From assembly GCA_031841125.1 (NCBI GenBank), contig CM063106.1, positions 29,287,501 to 29,351,500 on the forward strand: a stretch of 64,000 nucleotides of DNA, read 5' to 3'. The notes under the pieces were generated by a model. It searched no databases. It was not told where the DNA came from and worked only from the letters and a program-made list of their open reading frames with translations. Shown in pieces: positions 1 through 10,686 of the stretch. Position 1 is the stretch's first letter. Each line of letters begins with the position of its first letter. The translations under genes were made by a program, and so were the position numbers. The DNA comes from Acanthococcus lagerstroemiae. Taxonomy: Eukaryota; Arthropoda; Insecta; Hemiptera; Eriococcidae.

Positions 1-114
1 TTGGTTCCTGTAAGTTCTGACTGGGTGAGAAAATCTCAAAGAAAATGAATGAATGAAAAAAAAATGGTTAGAAAACGTTTTAAACAACAAAAAATGTTTT
101 AAAATACATAAATG

Positions 115-375
115 GATGCAATTCAACTAAAGGGAACCAACCAATATTTTAAATAAAATGAGTTATTAATATTGTTGGAAAGAGCGTAAAACGTGGAATT
201 TTTTAAAATTGGGCCCCCGATTCAAAAATGTGTACTCATGTTGAAAAAAGGTTATCAATAAACGCAGTGTCATATATTATGTAGTTTCTACATGGCTCTT
301 GAACTTTGAATCACGTGTTCTCAAAAAGCGGATTTTGCTAGTTGGTTCCCTTTTGCTGAATACCGTCCATATGTG
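115..375 (+). repeat. MITE-like element with AAGGGAACCAAC ends, copy a
   Basis: Both ends carry versions of the same inverted terminus: AAAGGGAACCAAC near 130 and GTTGGTTCCCTTTTGCTG near 341-358. The interior is AT-rich and non-coding. It matches 820-1070 in inverted orientation, including the internal motifs GAGTTATTAATATTGTTGG and GTAGTTTCTACATGGCTC. No transposase is encoded. The repeated ends suggest a non-autonomous DNA element; the family is unknown to me. Confidence 0.55.
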
Positions 376-642
376 ACCTGCCAGGAGAAAAGGACCTGTG
401 TGAAAAAATGTAAATTTTACAGAAGAGCGGATAAACAAAACTGATAACGTTTTCACATTATGGGACACTCAACTTTGAAAACTTACAGTAGTTTGGGGAA
501 AATTTTTAAAATTTTTTGAAGAACACCACGCCTATGCAAAAGAGCGGCCAAAAATTAGTCAAAAACAGTTGTTATCACAAAAATGATTTTTTGCGCACAG
601 GTCCCTTTCTTTCTGGCAGGTCACCAATGGCCGCTATTCAGC

Positions 643-825
643 GCAAGGGAACTAACCAACATTTGTAAACAAACTGAGTTATTAGTATAGTTGGAAAGAG
701 CTTACAAAGTAGAATTTTGAAAAATTCTACCTCTTACGCTCTTTCCAAGGATACTAATAACAATAACTCATTTTGTTTATAAATGTTGGTTGGTTCCCTT
801 TTGCTGAATAGCGTCCAAATGGACG
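643..825. repeat. MITE-like palindromic element, same ends, copy b
   Basis: The left half (AAGGGAACTAACCAACATTTG onward) is the reverse complement of the right half ending GGTTGGTTCCCTT near 800, so the unit folds back on itself around 725. Both halves carry the GAAAGAGC / GCTCTTTCC motif of copies a and c. It shares its right boundary with copy c. Confidence 0.55.
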
Positions 826-1070
826 CTGTTTAGCAAAAGGGAACCAACTAGGAAAATCCGCTTTTTGAGAAAACGAAATTTGAAGTTCAAGAGCCATTGT
901 AGAAACTACATGGCATTGCGTTTACTGATAAGCGTGTTTCAACGTGAGTATACATTTTTGAATCGGGGGCCTAATTTTTAAAAATTCTACGTTTTACGCT
1001 CTTTTCAACAATACTAATAACTCATTTTGTTTACAAATGTTAGTAGGTTCCCTTTTGTTGAACAACGTCC
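820..1070 (-). repeat. MITE-like element, copy c (inverted relative to a)
   Basis: This begins TGGACGCTGTTTAGCAAAAG and ends with TTCCCTTTTGTTGAACAACG. Read on the minus strand it is colinear with copy a across about 250 bp. Copies a, b and c together make the first kilobase a large inverted repeat. Confidence 0.55.
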
Positions 1071-1265
1071 AAATGTCGGCAGGGCTTGAAAGCTAGCCGA
1101 AAGCTGAAAGACAAAAGCCAAAAAGCTGCATTTTTTGTAATATTTTAAAGCCGAAAGCTGAAAGCTGAATAGCAGGGTTCAAAAGCTAGCTGAAATCTGA
1201 AAGCCAGTATTATCATTTGGCTTTTTCCTCCCTGAAAATTTCTGCCTTGATTTTCTGTTTTTTCG

Positions 1266-1384
1266 CAGGGATGGCAAACGAAACGAAACGAAATAACGAA
1301 ACAACGAAATAACGATTGATTTTTGTCTAAAATATTGAAACGAAATAACGAAACGAAAAAAAAACGTTTCGTTTGCCATCCCTA
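1266..1384. mobile_element. Short hAT-like MITE, CAGGGATGGCAAACGAAACG ends
   Basis: The left end CAGGGATGGCAAACGAAACG matches the reverse complement of the right end at 19 of 20 positions. The interior is a run of AACGAAAT-type repeats. No matching 8-bp duplication is evident. Related ends occur at 1539 (CAGGGATGGCAAACAAACG) and near 3195-3214 (TTTCGTTTGCCATCTCTG), so this family has more than one copy here. Confidence 0.5.
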
Positions 1385-1404
1385 GTTTTCTGATTTGTAA
1401 TTTT

Positions 1405-1434
1405 TAGGCTCGGCTACTATAGTAGCCGAGCCTA
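1405..1434. repeat. Perfect 30-bp palindrome
   Basis: The half-site TAGGCTCGGCTACTA is followed directly by its exact reverse complement with no spacer. A partial second copy (CGGTACTAGTAGCCGAGCCT) lies about 25 bp downstream. No function is assigned. Confidence 0.8.
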
Positions 1435-1629
1435 TTGCAACCACTTTCTAGGGTTCGGTACTAGTAGCCGAGCCTACTGTAATCAAAATTTAATTTCTTT
1501 TCCCGGGTGAGTTGAGTCAAGGTGAGTTCAGTAAATAGCAGGGATGGCAAACAAACGAAACGAAACAAGCAGCAATGTTGCACGACTAGGGTCGGCAAAT
1601 GCTGCAATTCCTATCCTCTGAATTCTGCT

Positions 1630-1765
1630 AAACATTAACGCACTCTATATTCATCAATAATAAACATCCTACAAAACTACGAACTATGACAGAATCGCCA
1701 TCCATATTACCACTTGATAACGTCTGAGTACTGAACAACTTGAAGAATAATAAATAACTTGTACA
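1630..1765 (+). repeat. Direct repeat, first copy (partner at 2953-3080)
   Basis: About 125 bp, including CCATCCATATTACCACTTGA and GTCTGAGTACTGAACAACTT, recurs on the same strand at 2953-3080 with only scattered differences. The two copies flank the inverted-repeat element at 1969-2920. Confidence 0.75.
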
Positions 1766-1968
1766 GGAGTAAGCAGTAACTAATCCAATGACAAAAAATA
1801 TACGAGAGAGTGAGTATCTAATACGGATCTATACAAAACTGAACGTGCACACTTAACACATATACACATGTCGAACTGGATAGTAAAGCGCATGTATGTG
1901 TAGTCAACAAATACCAAAAGCATTTTAGATAGCTCGCATTCGAATCCTTTTCAATACATTTCACAGTA

Positions 1969-2920
1969 ACGCCTTTGACTATATATAACTATATGGACTG
2001 ATCAAGTTGATAAAATGTTGTTTCAACATCTTTTGTGCTATAATGATTAAGCGAATGATAACAGGTGATAACCTGTAATTTATGTAATGTACGTATACAA
2101 AGATCTGCGGATTCAAATAATTCCTGTCACCATAAGGATTGTTTTTGATGTTAATGATGAATATTCTTAGTCTCTTTTTGATAAGTTGTTTCCCATTGAC
2201 AGCAATTACTGAGTTCGAAACGATATTTGTGGCATTTAATGCTAAAACAACATTCATGAGGAACTCTTGTTTTGTGAAGAAAACTTGTGCTTTGATACAA
2301 TTTTACGGCTGCTTTTGTTACAGACTTTTCCAACTTAAATTTGGGAGCGGTTGAATTATTCCTGTAAAACAAACGCTGAAGCAGGCTATGGAATAAAAGA
2401 CGTATTGATTTGCCTTGTTTTCTCCGTTTTTCTTCTCATTCTTCCTTTTGTGCAAAAATATTTGGCTGTATCAATAGAGAAATACAGTATATATAATTGA
2501 AAAATACATTGGTTGATGTATAGGTTCAAAAGTGGACTGATTTTTAGCAAATAAATCGCATCTTTTCAACATTACAACGTTAGGATCTAGGATACAGAAC
2601 AAACTGATAACCAGAAATCACAACAAGGTTCTCTAATCATTATAGCACAAAAGATGTTGAAACAGGGTCGTGTGCAAGATTTCCTTGTAGTAGTGTCGTC
2701 TTGATCAGTCCATATAGTTATATTAGGGCTCTATATTTTCACCTGGGTATACTAAGCCACCATTTTGGTTCATACTGCGCCCGTCAATGCTGAATTGACT
2801 ACGCATTACGCTCCGCATAGTCGGATTCGGCATCCACGGGCGCAGTATGAACCAAAATGGCGGCTTAGTATACCCAGGTGAAACTATAGAGCCCTAGTTA
2901 TATATAGTCAAAGAGTAACG
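1969..2920. mobile_element. Element with long (~80 bp) imperfect terminal inverted repeats
   Basis: The left arm (about 1969-2050, TTGACTATATATAACTATATGG ... CAACATCTTTTGTGCTATAA) reappears inverted at about 2636-2716 and continues at 2897-2920. The right arm is interrupted by the palindromic element at 2724-2896. The internal 600 bp shows no convincing protein. It is likely a non-autonomous DNA transposon; no target duplication was resolved. Confidence 0.55.
2724..2896. mobile_element. Palindromic foldback element, copy 1 (173 bp, 7-bp TSD)
   Basis: The whole element is a near-perfect inverted repeat beginning TAGGGCTCTATA and ending with its complement. It is flanked by GTTATAT at 2717-2723 and 2897-2903. 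The centre (GACTACGCATTACGCTCCGCATAGTC region) is shared with the copies at 10687-11545 and 59847-60000. It sits inside the right arm of the 1969-2920 element: removing it with one 7-bp copy restores the match to the left arm. It has no coding capacity. Confidence 0.75.
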
Positions 2921-2952
2921 CGACGCGAATACATTTTTTGGAATGTACCCGC

Positions 2953-3080
2953 ATTCACTAACGCTCTCTATATTTATCAATAATAAATATCCTACGAAAC
3001 TATGAACTACAACAGAATCGCCATCCATATTACCACTTGATAACGTCTGAGTACTGAACAACTTGAAGAACATGAATAAT
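2953..3080 (+). repeat. Direct repeat, second copy (partner at 1630-1765)
   Basis: Same strand and nearly the same sequence as the first copy. The downstream flanks diverge after GAACAACTTGAAGAA. Confidence 0.75.
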
Positions 3081-3506
3081 AATAAAAAGCGATTGCAATA
3101 GGGTCTAGCCAACCCTAATAACAAAATCACGAAATAACGATTGATTTTTGTCAAAAATATTGAAACGAAATAACGAAACGAAAAAAAAAACAACGATTTC
3201 GTTTGCCATCTCTGGTTTTTTGACATTAGTGTCCTCTGTCCTATGGCGGAATTTTGGTGTTTTGGCAAATATTCACCTCGAGATGTCCAGGAATCAAGAC
3301 CTGCTTGAAAACTAGCCGAAAGTTGAAAACCAAAATCCAAAAAGCCGTTTGTTTGTGGGATTTGAAAGTCAAAAGCTGAACGCTGAATGTTTTCAGGGCG
3401 AGAAAGCTAAAAGCTGAATTTGAAAGTTGAAAAAAAATCAGGGCTTTCCAGCCAATCATCATTGGCTATTAGCTATCGGCTCGAGCTGATTTTTTTCATT
3501 GTCTGG

Positions 3507-4517
3507 CAGGGCTGTGAACCGGAATAATTAACTTAACGGATTAACGGAAAAATAACGTTACCAGAACATAACTAACGGAACGGAACGGAACGTAACGAAA
3601 AGAATCAGTCACGGAATACCGGAAACATTTTTACCCGGTAAATTGGTAAATCTTGGGGTGCGTTCAGATTGAACAAGACGACGCACACTGGGTGAAGGGT
3701 GAAGACCCAACTTTTGTGTGATAATTTGACCGCCTTCAGGGCTGCCGTTCCGGCAACACGGCATAGTGTGAAACGGGCCTTAGACTCGCGATCAGTATCA
3801 AGTCTATCAGTAGATAACAATAGAAGTTCTCAGTCAGTTTAACCCTAATGTATAGTGAACTAAAGCCCCTTTTGAATTTTGATTTGTAGATTGCTAAGAT
3901 ATACATGGGTTAAGAATTACTAGTTTTGAGTTGTGTTATCTTGTAAAATTCACGTGTTTAAGTTCCATCTTTTGATTTTTTTCACCATTCCTTCATTTGT
4001 TTTATTTTGCGCTAATCTCTAATCTGAATTGTGATTGTGAACGTGATTATGTAGGGTACAGTGTATATAAGACCTATTTCACTACTTATATAATTTACGT
4101 AATCTGATCAACACCTGTGTCAGTAGCGTACATGTTCAACGTGCTCTTATCTATCGTGACTAAAAAATGAACAACTTTACTTTTTCGCCCCCCCCCCACC
4201 CCCGCCGCGTATGTTTACCAAATCGGCGCCTCTATACAAATAAAAAATTAGGAAGCTCCACAATATTTAACAATAAGTTCCTTGTTCTTCAGTGAAATAC
4301 AAACGTATAGAACGAAGCAACGAAGTGGGCGTAATGTGAAATTCTTATTGGTTTATTATCTTAAATTAACATTGGTAACGGATACCTTAACGTAACGTTA
4401 CGTTACCGAAACAATACCGTAACCAGTTGTAACGTTATTTACCGGAACCGTTTACCGGGATGAAGCGGTAATAATACCATGTTAACTTAACTAATCCGTT
4501 CCGTTATCACAGCCCTG
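3507..4517. mobile_element. hAT-like non-autonomous element, CAGGGCTGTG ends, 1011 bp
   Basis: The ends are CAGGGCTGTG and CACAGCCCTG, followed inward by related ACTTAACGGATTAACGG / TTAACTTAACTAATCCG sequence. The flanks TTGTCTGG (3499-3506) and TTGGCTGG (4518-4525) agree at 7 of 8 positions. The interior holds a C-run near 4188 and many ACGTTA motifs but no recognisable protein. It is inserted in 3439-5322. Confidence 0.75.
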
Positions 4518-4874
4518 TTGGCTGGAATACAGCTAGCTATAAGCTGACAAAATTTGATTGGCTAGCTATTGGCTTAGTTTTTCAAAAACTGTGTGACCCC
4601 TCAAAAAACTCATAGTAACTCGTGAGATGCAGATGCTTGTAATGTACTTCTAGTAATATTAGAATATTTCGATTAATTTGGGATATGGCTTAAGAAAAAG
4701 GACCTAAACGCTCTAAAGCACAAAAACAAAACTCACGTTTTAGGTTGTTTTTTTTTTTTACTCTAAAAAAAAAAATTCATTTCTGCTTTCTGGCCAAGCT
4801 GAAAAAGTAGCCAATAGGTATCAAAAATTTGATTGGCTGACAACTGGCTATTGGCTGGCGAACTCAGGTCAGCC

Positions 4875-5222
4875 TAGTGATGGAAATGAGAATACGCTAA
4901 TTTTTAAAACGCTGAGCATTTTGAGAATATTCTCAGCATATGCTCGTTTAGTAAATGCTCCAAAATTTGAGCATATGCTCAATGAACAAATGATCAACCA
5001 AGCATTGAAATAATGAGCATTTTCCCGAGTATTTTCTCATTTATATATGCTCAATGAGAAAATGCTTGGAAAAGCATAAAAATAATCAGTATTTTCCAGA
5101 GTATTTTCTCATTTTTTTATTTATACAGATAAAACGAGTATAAATTTTGAAAATGCTGAGCATATGCTCATCCAATAGAAAATGCTCATTAATAGAAAAT
5201 GCTCGAGCATTTTCCATTACTA
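4875..5222. mobile_element. hAT-like MITE with TAGTGATG ends, 348 bp, perfect 8-bp TSD
   Basis: It starts TAGTGATGGAA and ends TTCCATTACTA. GGTCAGCC flanks it exactly on both sides (4867-4874 and 5223-5230). The interior is rich in GAGCATATGCTC and GAAAATGCT palindromic motifs. The same termini and 8-bp rule are seen in the element at 10708-11384. Confidence 0.85.
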
Positions 5223-5361
5223 GGTCAGCCTACTGTGGGCTATTAGCTGGAACCCATTGGCTATTGTCAGCTATTGGCTATTGGCTATTGGCTATTAGCT
5301 ATTGGCTGGCTGGAAAGCCCTGAAAAAATACGGCTTCAAGAACCACAACCAAAAGCTGAAA

Positions 5362-5500
5362 TAGTATATTACACTGCAAGGATTGAAAGCGAGCTTTATC
5401 ACGCCGAGTGCGACTGTTAGCGGAGCGAGCCGAAGGCGAGTGAAGCTAGTCGTGCGGAGGCGTGATAACTCGCTTCAATCCTTGCATTGTAAGATATTTT
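5362..5500. repeat. Foldback (hairpin) element
   Basis: The left arm, with GCAAGGATTGAAAGCGAG and TTTATCACGCC, is matched on the right by GGCGTGATAACTCGCTTCAA and TCCTTGCATTGT. The loop of about 45 bp is itself rich in GCGAG motifs. It lies within the 1080-5760 composite. Confidence 0.7.
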
Positions 5501-5768
5501 GTATTACAAATGCATCGAACAGCTAATTGTACCTAGATTGTACACATCTGTGAAAGAAAAATATGTGACGTCATCTCTTTTCAGTCCTTTTGCAAGTCCT
5601 AGGACTGAAAAGAGTCTTCTGCGCACGTGCCATAGCGTTTACAAACGCAGCTGCGATCTATCGTGAAAACGTGAACTTTCAATCTGCAAACTGAGACTGT
5701 TAAACCTTTGTTTCGATGCATGATGTGTAATACAAATTTTTTTTCGACTTTCAAGCCCTGAATGTTGG

Positions 5769-8204
5769 TTGATTCTGTTACAGCGTCCAATTATTATCCA
5801 AAACGACAATGAGTCGAAAATCTATTCTTTGATGGACCTTAAGTTTCTTTATGGAAGGTCACATTGTAGACTAGGTACTGGTTCAATACTGAATTCATCT
5901 TGATACTAATGTGATAACACATATCATAAAGCAGCCACTAGAGAACAATATTCAGAATATCTTTATTAATTTTTACTCCAAGTAGTACCTATTGTATAAG
6001 TTTGTTGCAATACAGAACCGGTGAGTAAATTATGCTTTCCTTAGAAAGATTTAATGAAAAATGGATCGTTTTGCCATAACTGAAAACGAAATTAAGATGA
6101 CTATTGGAAGTATTTATGGTTACAACGGTGGTGAATCTGAAAATATAACTTACTATCTCAAGATGATACGTTGGAAGAACACAGCAGGATATTCATGCAG
6201 AAACTGATGACAGCAAAATGATATAGTGAGTACTTTTTTCTCTACTTCATATTATATTATTGTAAATCTTGATGAAGATTTCAATAGATTGTTAACTATT
6301 CATAGGAAACAGAAAATCCTCTGATGATGATTTTAAGGGCAATAGAATCAAACCAGATTTCGTGCTAATTTTGGTATTCTTTCTATGAGTCAGTTTTGTG
6401 ACCCTTCATTCTTAGGTTACGTAGAAGAAATTGAATTATTGGACGGAATATCTGTTATTGAATCAGTTCATTAGGTGTGAATAGATATGATACCGAGCAA
6501 ATGCTTACATTTTAAATGTTTCTATTCTAGAAATGCTTGAGGAACAGATGCTTTTGAAATACCAAGTAGTTATTCAGGAGCATTTCAGGCATTTATTAAT
6601 TCAGCTCTGAGTCCGAGTTGACTTTTGAAAAATGAGTTAATTCTTTATTCTGAACTGAGCAAGCTGTGAGTTAACTCTGTTTGAAATGAGTTATACTTAA
6701 TTCTTGAGCATTTGCTGGAGCATTTCAAGCACATGCTTGTCAATAATAAATATAATGGAGCATTTATTCAATTAGCAAATGATCAGCTAGTGCTGGAAAT
6801 TTCAAGCATACGCTCGTCAATAATAAATTCTGGAGCATTAGGAATAACTATTATGGATAAAACTGTTGTAGCGAGCCGAGCGAGTGAACATTTTTTTAAT
6901 GATTTGAAGAGGAAGGGTTACTTTCAACTTATTACTGGCTTGAAAGTGGGATATATCGCCATGCTGCTTTAAAATTTTCTAAAACACATATTATTTTTTA
7001 AGACTTCTTCAGAACTGTTCAAAACTATCTCTGTACTTAGAGAAATGTTAGGTTACAAATTACTAGCTAGGAACTCCCTGAAGAGTCTGAAAGTCTATTA
7101 ATCTCAGCTCAGTGAGTGTGAAAGAGTATTGAAAAAGGCTGAAAGAGTCTCAGAAGCCTCAGTGAAGCATAGGGTGGTTTCAGAAAGTTTTAATCATGTC
7201 TAAATGTGTCTTAGAGAAGGTTTGAATAATTTGTAGGACGTATGGAAAGCCCATAATAAGAAACGTCTCAACTAAATATAATAATTTTGCGATTTCTCGC
7301 ATATCTTTAATCGCACACAGTTGGGTACCGATTGCCGAATGAATAAAGATACTCTTAAAATTTCAGGTCAATCGAATAAGGGGAACGTGGCCACACGCTC
7401 TCTGTCCTGCGAATTAAAAATGACATCGACTGCCCTCCGCCCCCATTTAACCGGTAATAACACTAAAATTGCTAGTGATTTGAATGTACTTTGAATATAA
7501 TAAGTATTATCGGACTCTACAAAAAACTAACAGTAAAAAAGAAGGAAATAACAAAAAATAGGAATCTCTCATCGATTTAACTTAGAATTATTCCGAAGGG
7601 TCTCATTTCTCTTGAATTTATGGTATTAAAACCACGCCAAACTTCCGACGCGACATTCAAAATCAGCGACCCCCTCTCCTCAAAAAAACGATGGTTTATT
7701 CAATATTATTTAAACAATATTAAGTTTAACCCTTTTTTGTGGGTTCATGTTTGGATTTTCTGAGCAGTATTTGAAAACAGTGACTCAAGAAAACCCTTTT
7801 TCGGTATTTTATTGGTATTGTTCCATTCAAGACTCCAAAGTTAGCTCTTTTCAAGGAGAGAAAAGATTTCAAAAAAAAAAAAAAAAAAAAAAATACCCTT
7901 TAACTACTGAAATTTTACTTTTACCCTACGTTGATCCGAGGATAAAAAATCTGAGGTGATATTCAAATACAATGACCGAAGAAACTGTACTTCAAAATTT
8001 TGTTTGATTCTCCAAGTGAATTTAATATTAACCTTTTCTTCGGTACAAAATTTGGTATTTTTGGCACAGATTGAGGCCACATCAAAAATCTGATGCAATA
8101 TTTGAAATCAGCGATTCAAGAACGTCTATTTCGATTATTTGATCGGCATTTTTTAATTTAAGATTCCAAAGTTGGTGGAAGGTCAAACTCCCTTTTTCGG
8201 AGGA
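5769..8204. other. Unannotated AT-rich sequence
   Basis: No convincing gene was seen. Observed items: GAGCATTT/TCAAGCATA motifs at 6520-6850 that resemble the interior of the 4875-5222 MITE; loose AGAGTCTGAAAG-type repetition at 7020-7180; an A23 run at 7871-7893. The short open frames here show no recognisable domain. Confidence 0.5.
7871..7893 (+). repeat. A23 homopolymer
   Basis: Twenty-three consecutive A residues follow AAAGATTTC. It could be the tail of an old retrocopy, but nothing upstream identifies one. Confidence 0.9.
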
Positions 8205-8374
8205 CAGGATTTTTTAAACCTTCCCCCCGGGTCCCAGTTTTGGAAGGGGGCCCACCGAAAATACTAAAAAGACAAAACATATATCGCAGTAGCTAATATA
8301 GCTGCTTTTGTAATTTTCCAACCGAGCCCCATAACAAATTTCCCCCGGGCTCCAATTTTCTCTCTACGGCCCTG
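8205..8374. repeat. Probable partial hAT-like MITE (GGCCCTG end)
   Basis: The right end, read on the minus strand, starts CAGGGCCGTAGAGAGAAAAT and continues into CCCGGGGGAAATTT. This closely resembles the left end of the MITE at 15257-15526. A CCTTCCCCCCGGGTCCC block at 8219-8235 may be the opposite arm. No 8-bp duplication was found, so the left limit is uncertain. Confidence 0.4.
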
Positions 8375-10326
8375 ATAGTGGGTCTGGTGTATAAAGTCTT
8401 CAATGACAGTGTTATACGTAGTATTCCTATCACAGCAGTGGTGCAGGAGAAACAGCAGAACTATCGATTATAAAGCATCAAAACTGTCTAAACTTACAAT
8501 TGAATTTAACGATACAAAAACTCTTATTTTCATTATATATTACGTCTAAGTTGATGATACTCAGAAACAGATCCCATTTAGAGCTCAAAAAAGGGGGGGG
8601 GGTTAGAGAGCAACTTTAAATTGAATTGACCTACTCAGAAACCCTATTTTTAATGTATTAAATGTTGAAATTCATTAGCCCCTCAATGGAAGTCTGCGGA
8701 CCAGAAGGGGAAGGTGGGAAAAAACTCTCCTCAAAAATGAATTCACAGATTCGAGAAGCGAAAAAAAATTCAAGCCTCGTAACTATTTTAGCTTCGGCAA
8801 GGGATAGAACGGAAAAATATAAATCTCCTGTTATAATCCCCCTTTATATTTCAACCCCTGTGATGCCTATGTTACCGGCTTTAGTTTTTTTCAAACTTAG
8901 GGAAATCTGTGTTTGCATTAGCACCTATACCGGTGCGTGAAAAAATCGAACGTCGATAGGATAAGGATCACTGTGGTTTAGATGTAAGTCAAAAATACAG
9001 AATGTCAAAAGAAATAGAAAAATGAGCTGAGAAAAAAATCGAAGCGGGCGCAGTGCGATCTCAATTATACGTTGGTTGAGAAAGTTGAATTTGGAATTTG
9101 AAGATGATGAAAAATGCGAAGCCGAGCGAACCGCGATACAGCGTGATGCTCTTGAATTTTGACAAATTCCGATCGTATATATTCGGACTTACAATTATCC
9201 CATCGTGGGCTGGATATAATGATAATAAATTGTGTCTGTTCGTCAACTTCCGAAGGAAAACACTGCGGCCTGTATAACTTTTGCCGGCAGTAACCGTCAA
9301 ATAAATGACACGCGAGCTTGGAGCGTATATTCGTGAAGTATGAGGCGGGGTAAAAGAATCAGCTGGTGTAACACGTTTGAGAAAACACGAGCGCCAATAT
9401 ATTTCGAGCAGAGTTCGTTATTTCAGCCGAGAAACAAAAACGAAGGTATTCCGTTTTATTAGCGAATTACGTAGGTTAAAATAAAATAAGAACTCGAGGG
9501 AGTTTCACAACGTGACATACAAGGTGAACAGACTGAATTCATCGTTAATGTCAGCAACCGGAAAGGCAGAATATCCGAGTTATGGAAAGGTTTAGCTTCC
9601 ATTCGACGAAATTTGTAACTTCGTGAGGATAAACAGGGTGTCTCAAAAGAACAGTCGCGATTGTAGCGAATTGGTTAGTGGTTCCCTCATTGGTATAGAA
9701 AGTTAATTCGAAGGCCCTCAATTTGTTGTAAAAAGAGTAATCAAAGATTAATCGGTGTTTAGGTTTCGAGTTTTCATCAAACGTGAAATAAAACGTAGTC
9801 CTTATATATATCACATTTAGCGAATTAAAATATGTTTGTAGTGCATTAGTGTTTGGAGATTTCGTTAGCATGTTTGCCTTATCGATCGAGAAAACTTCTT
9901 CAGTTCCATTTCCCATCTTCTTTTAGCATTATACTGGCCGCATACCACATGAGAATGTCAACACTATTCAGCTAAAGCTATAATCAGATCTTTTGTCAAC
10001 GGTTCTGATGACCTCAATCTAAGCTGAGTGAGACCAAGAAATATTCGTTTCTTTATTAATAAATTAGTTTCTAATGCTGGTCCAAAATGTTACGATTTAA
10101 AATAATATTTTGCATCCAGCAGTGAAATTTATTTTTCTTGGTCTGAAAATCCACCAACCTATATTTTTTGAAATCGAGAATTATGAGGAATGCCAGAGAA
10201 GGGGTTATGTTCAGTATAGGCTTTTCTTTAAAATAATATTTTCCCACGTGAACCACACTATAAGCCGATACTAAGTGAAGCTCTTTGAAATAATTCTAAG
10301 CTAGAAAGATGTGAGATTCTTCCTTT
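8375..10326. other. Unannotated sequence with one 121-codon open frame
   Basis: I recognise no gene. A minus-strand frame at 9551-9916 (121 codons, starting MGNGTEEVFSIDKAN) is longer than most in this AT-rich DNA but matches no family I know. It could be chance, a decayed element or a host exon. Confidence 0.4.
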
Positions 10327-10443
10327 TGACATGGATATGTCCAATGGCTCGACACGCAAAAGAGAAAAATTTCGCAGGAAGCGCTCCGCCAAAACTATTC
10401 CGCAGAAAAACGTTACTGTTGTGATGTATACTCCATTTTACGA
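10327..10443 (+). repeat. 290-bp interspersed repeat, copy 1 (truncated)
   Basis: It begins GACATGGATATGTCCAATGG and matches the first ~115 bp of the plus-strand copy at 43886-44158, including CGCAGAAAAACGTTAC. The match stops where the inverted-repeat element starting near 10439 begins, so this copy is cut by that insertion. The missing half is not found after 11582. Confidence 0.7.
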
Positions 10444-10686
10444 AAGAAACGCCCGAGTTATCAGTGAAAAATGTAAACAAGATTCACAAGCTTGCTCGTT
10501 GTTCGTTTGCCGCAGGACCTCTTATTTCTCAAAAATTCTTGTTCTAATACTGAAAAGTTCAAAAATAAACTGACAACTTCGGCTGATTCATAGGATATTT
10601 AATCTGTTTAATTATATACGCGTGTAAAGAATGGACAGATCAGTGGGTTTGTTTATAGTGAACGACGATGCCCGTTCACCCGTCAC

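Larger units (their letters stand above)
3439..5322. mobile_element. hAT-like element with CAGGGCTTTCCAGCCAAT ends, host to two insertions
   Basis: Left terminus CAGGGCTTTCCAGCCAAT (3439-3456) and right terminus ending GGCTGGCTGGAAAGCCCTG (5322) are inverted repeats. The flanks are A-rich (AAAAAAAT and AAAAAATA), consistent with an 8-bp duplication but too low in complexity to prove it. The element's own sequence is built of AGCTATTGGCT-type motifs. It contains 3507-4517 and 4875-5222. No transposase is visible. Confidence 0.6.
1080..5760. mobile_element. hAT-like composite element, 4.7 kb, non-autonomous
   Basis: Inverted termini of 13 bp are seen: CAGGGCTTGAAAG at 1080-1092 and CTTTCAAGCCCTG at 5748-5760. 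The flanks are AATGTCGG (1072-1079) and AATGTTGG (5761-5768), an 8-bp direct repeat with one mismatch. CAGGG termini and 8-bp duplications are typical of the hAT superfamily. No transposase reading frame was seen. Most of the length comes from younger insertions at 1266-1384, 1969-2920, 2724-2896, 3439-5322, 3507-4517, 4875-5222 and a foldback at 5362-5500. The outer boundary could be a coincidence of related ends, so it is less certain than the inner ones. Confidence 0.5.

Noticed and set aside
9551..9916. 121-codon minus-strand open frame as a gene
   Set aside because: No recognisable domain and no splice or start context that can be judged; this length can occur by chance in a 64-kb window.
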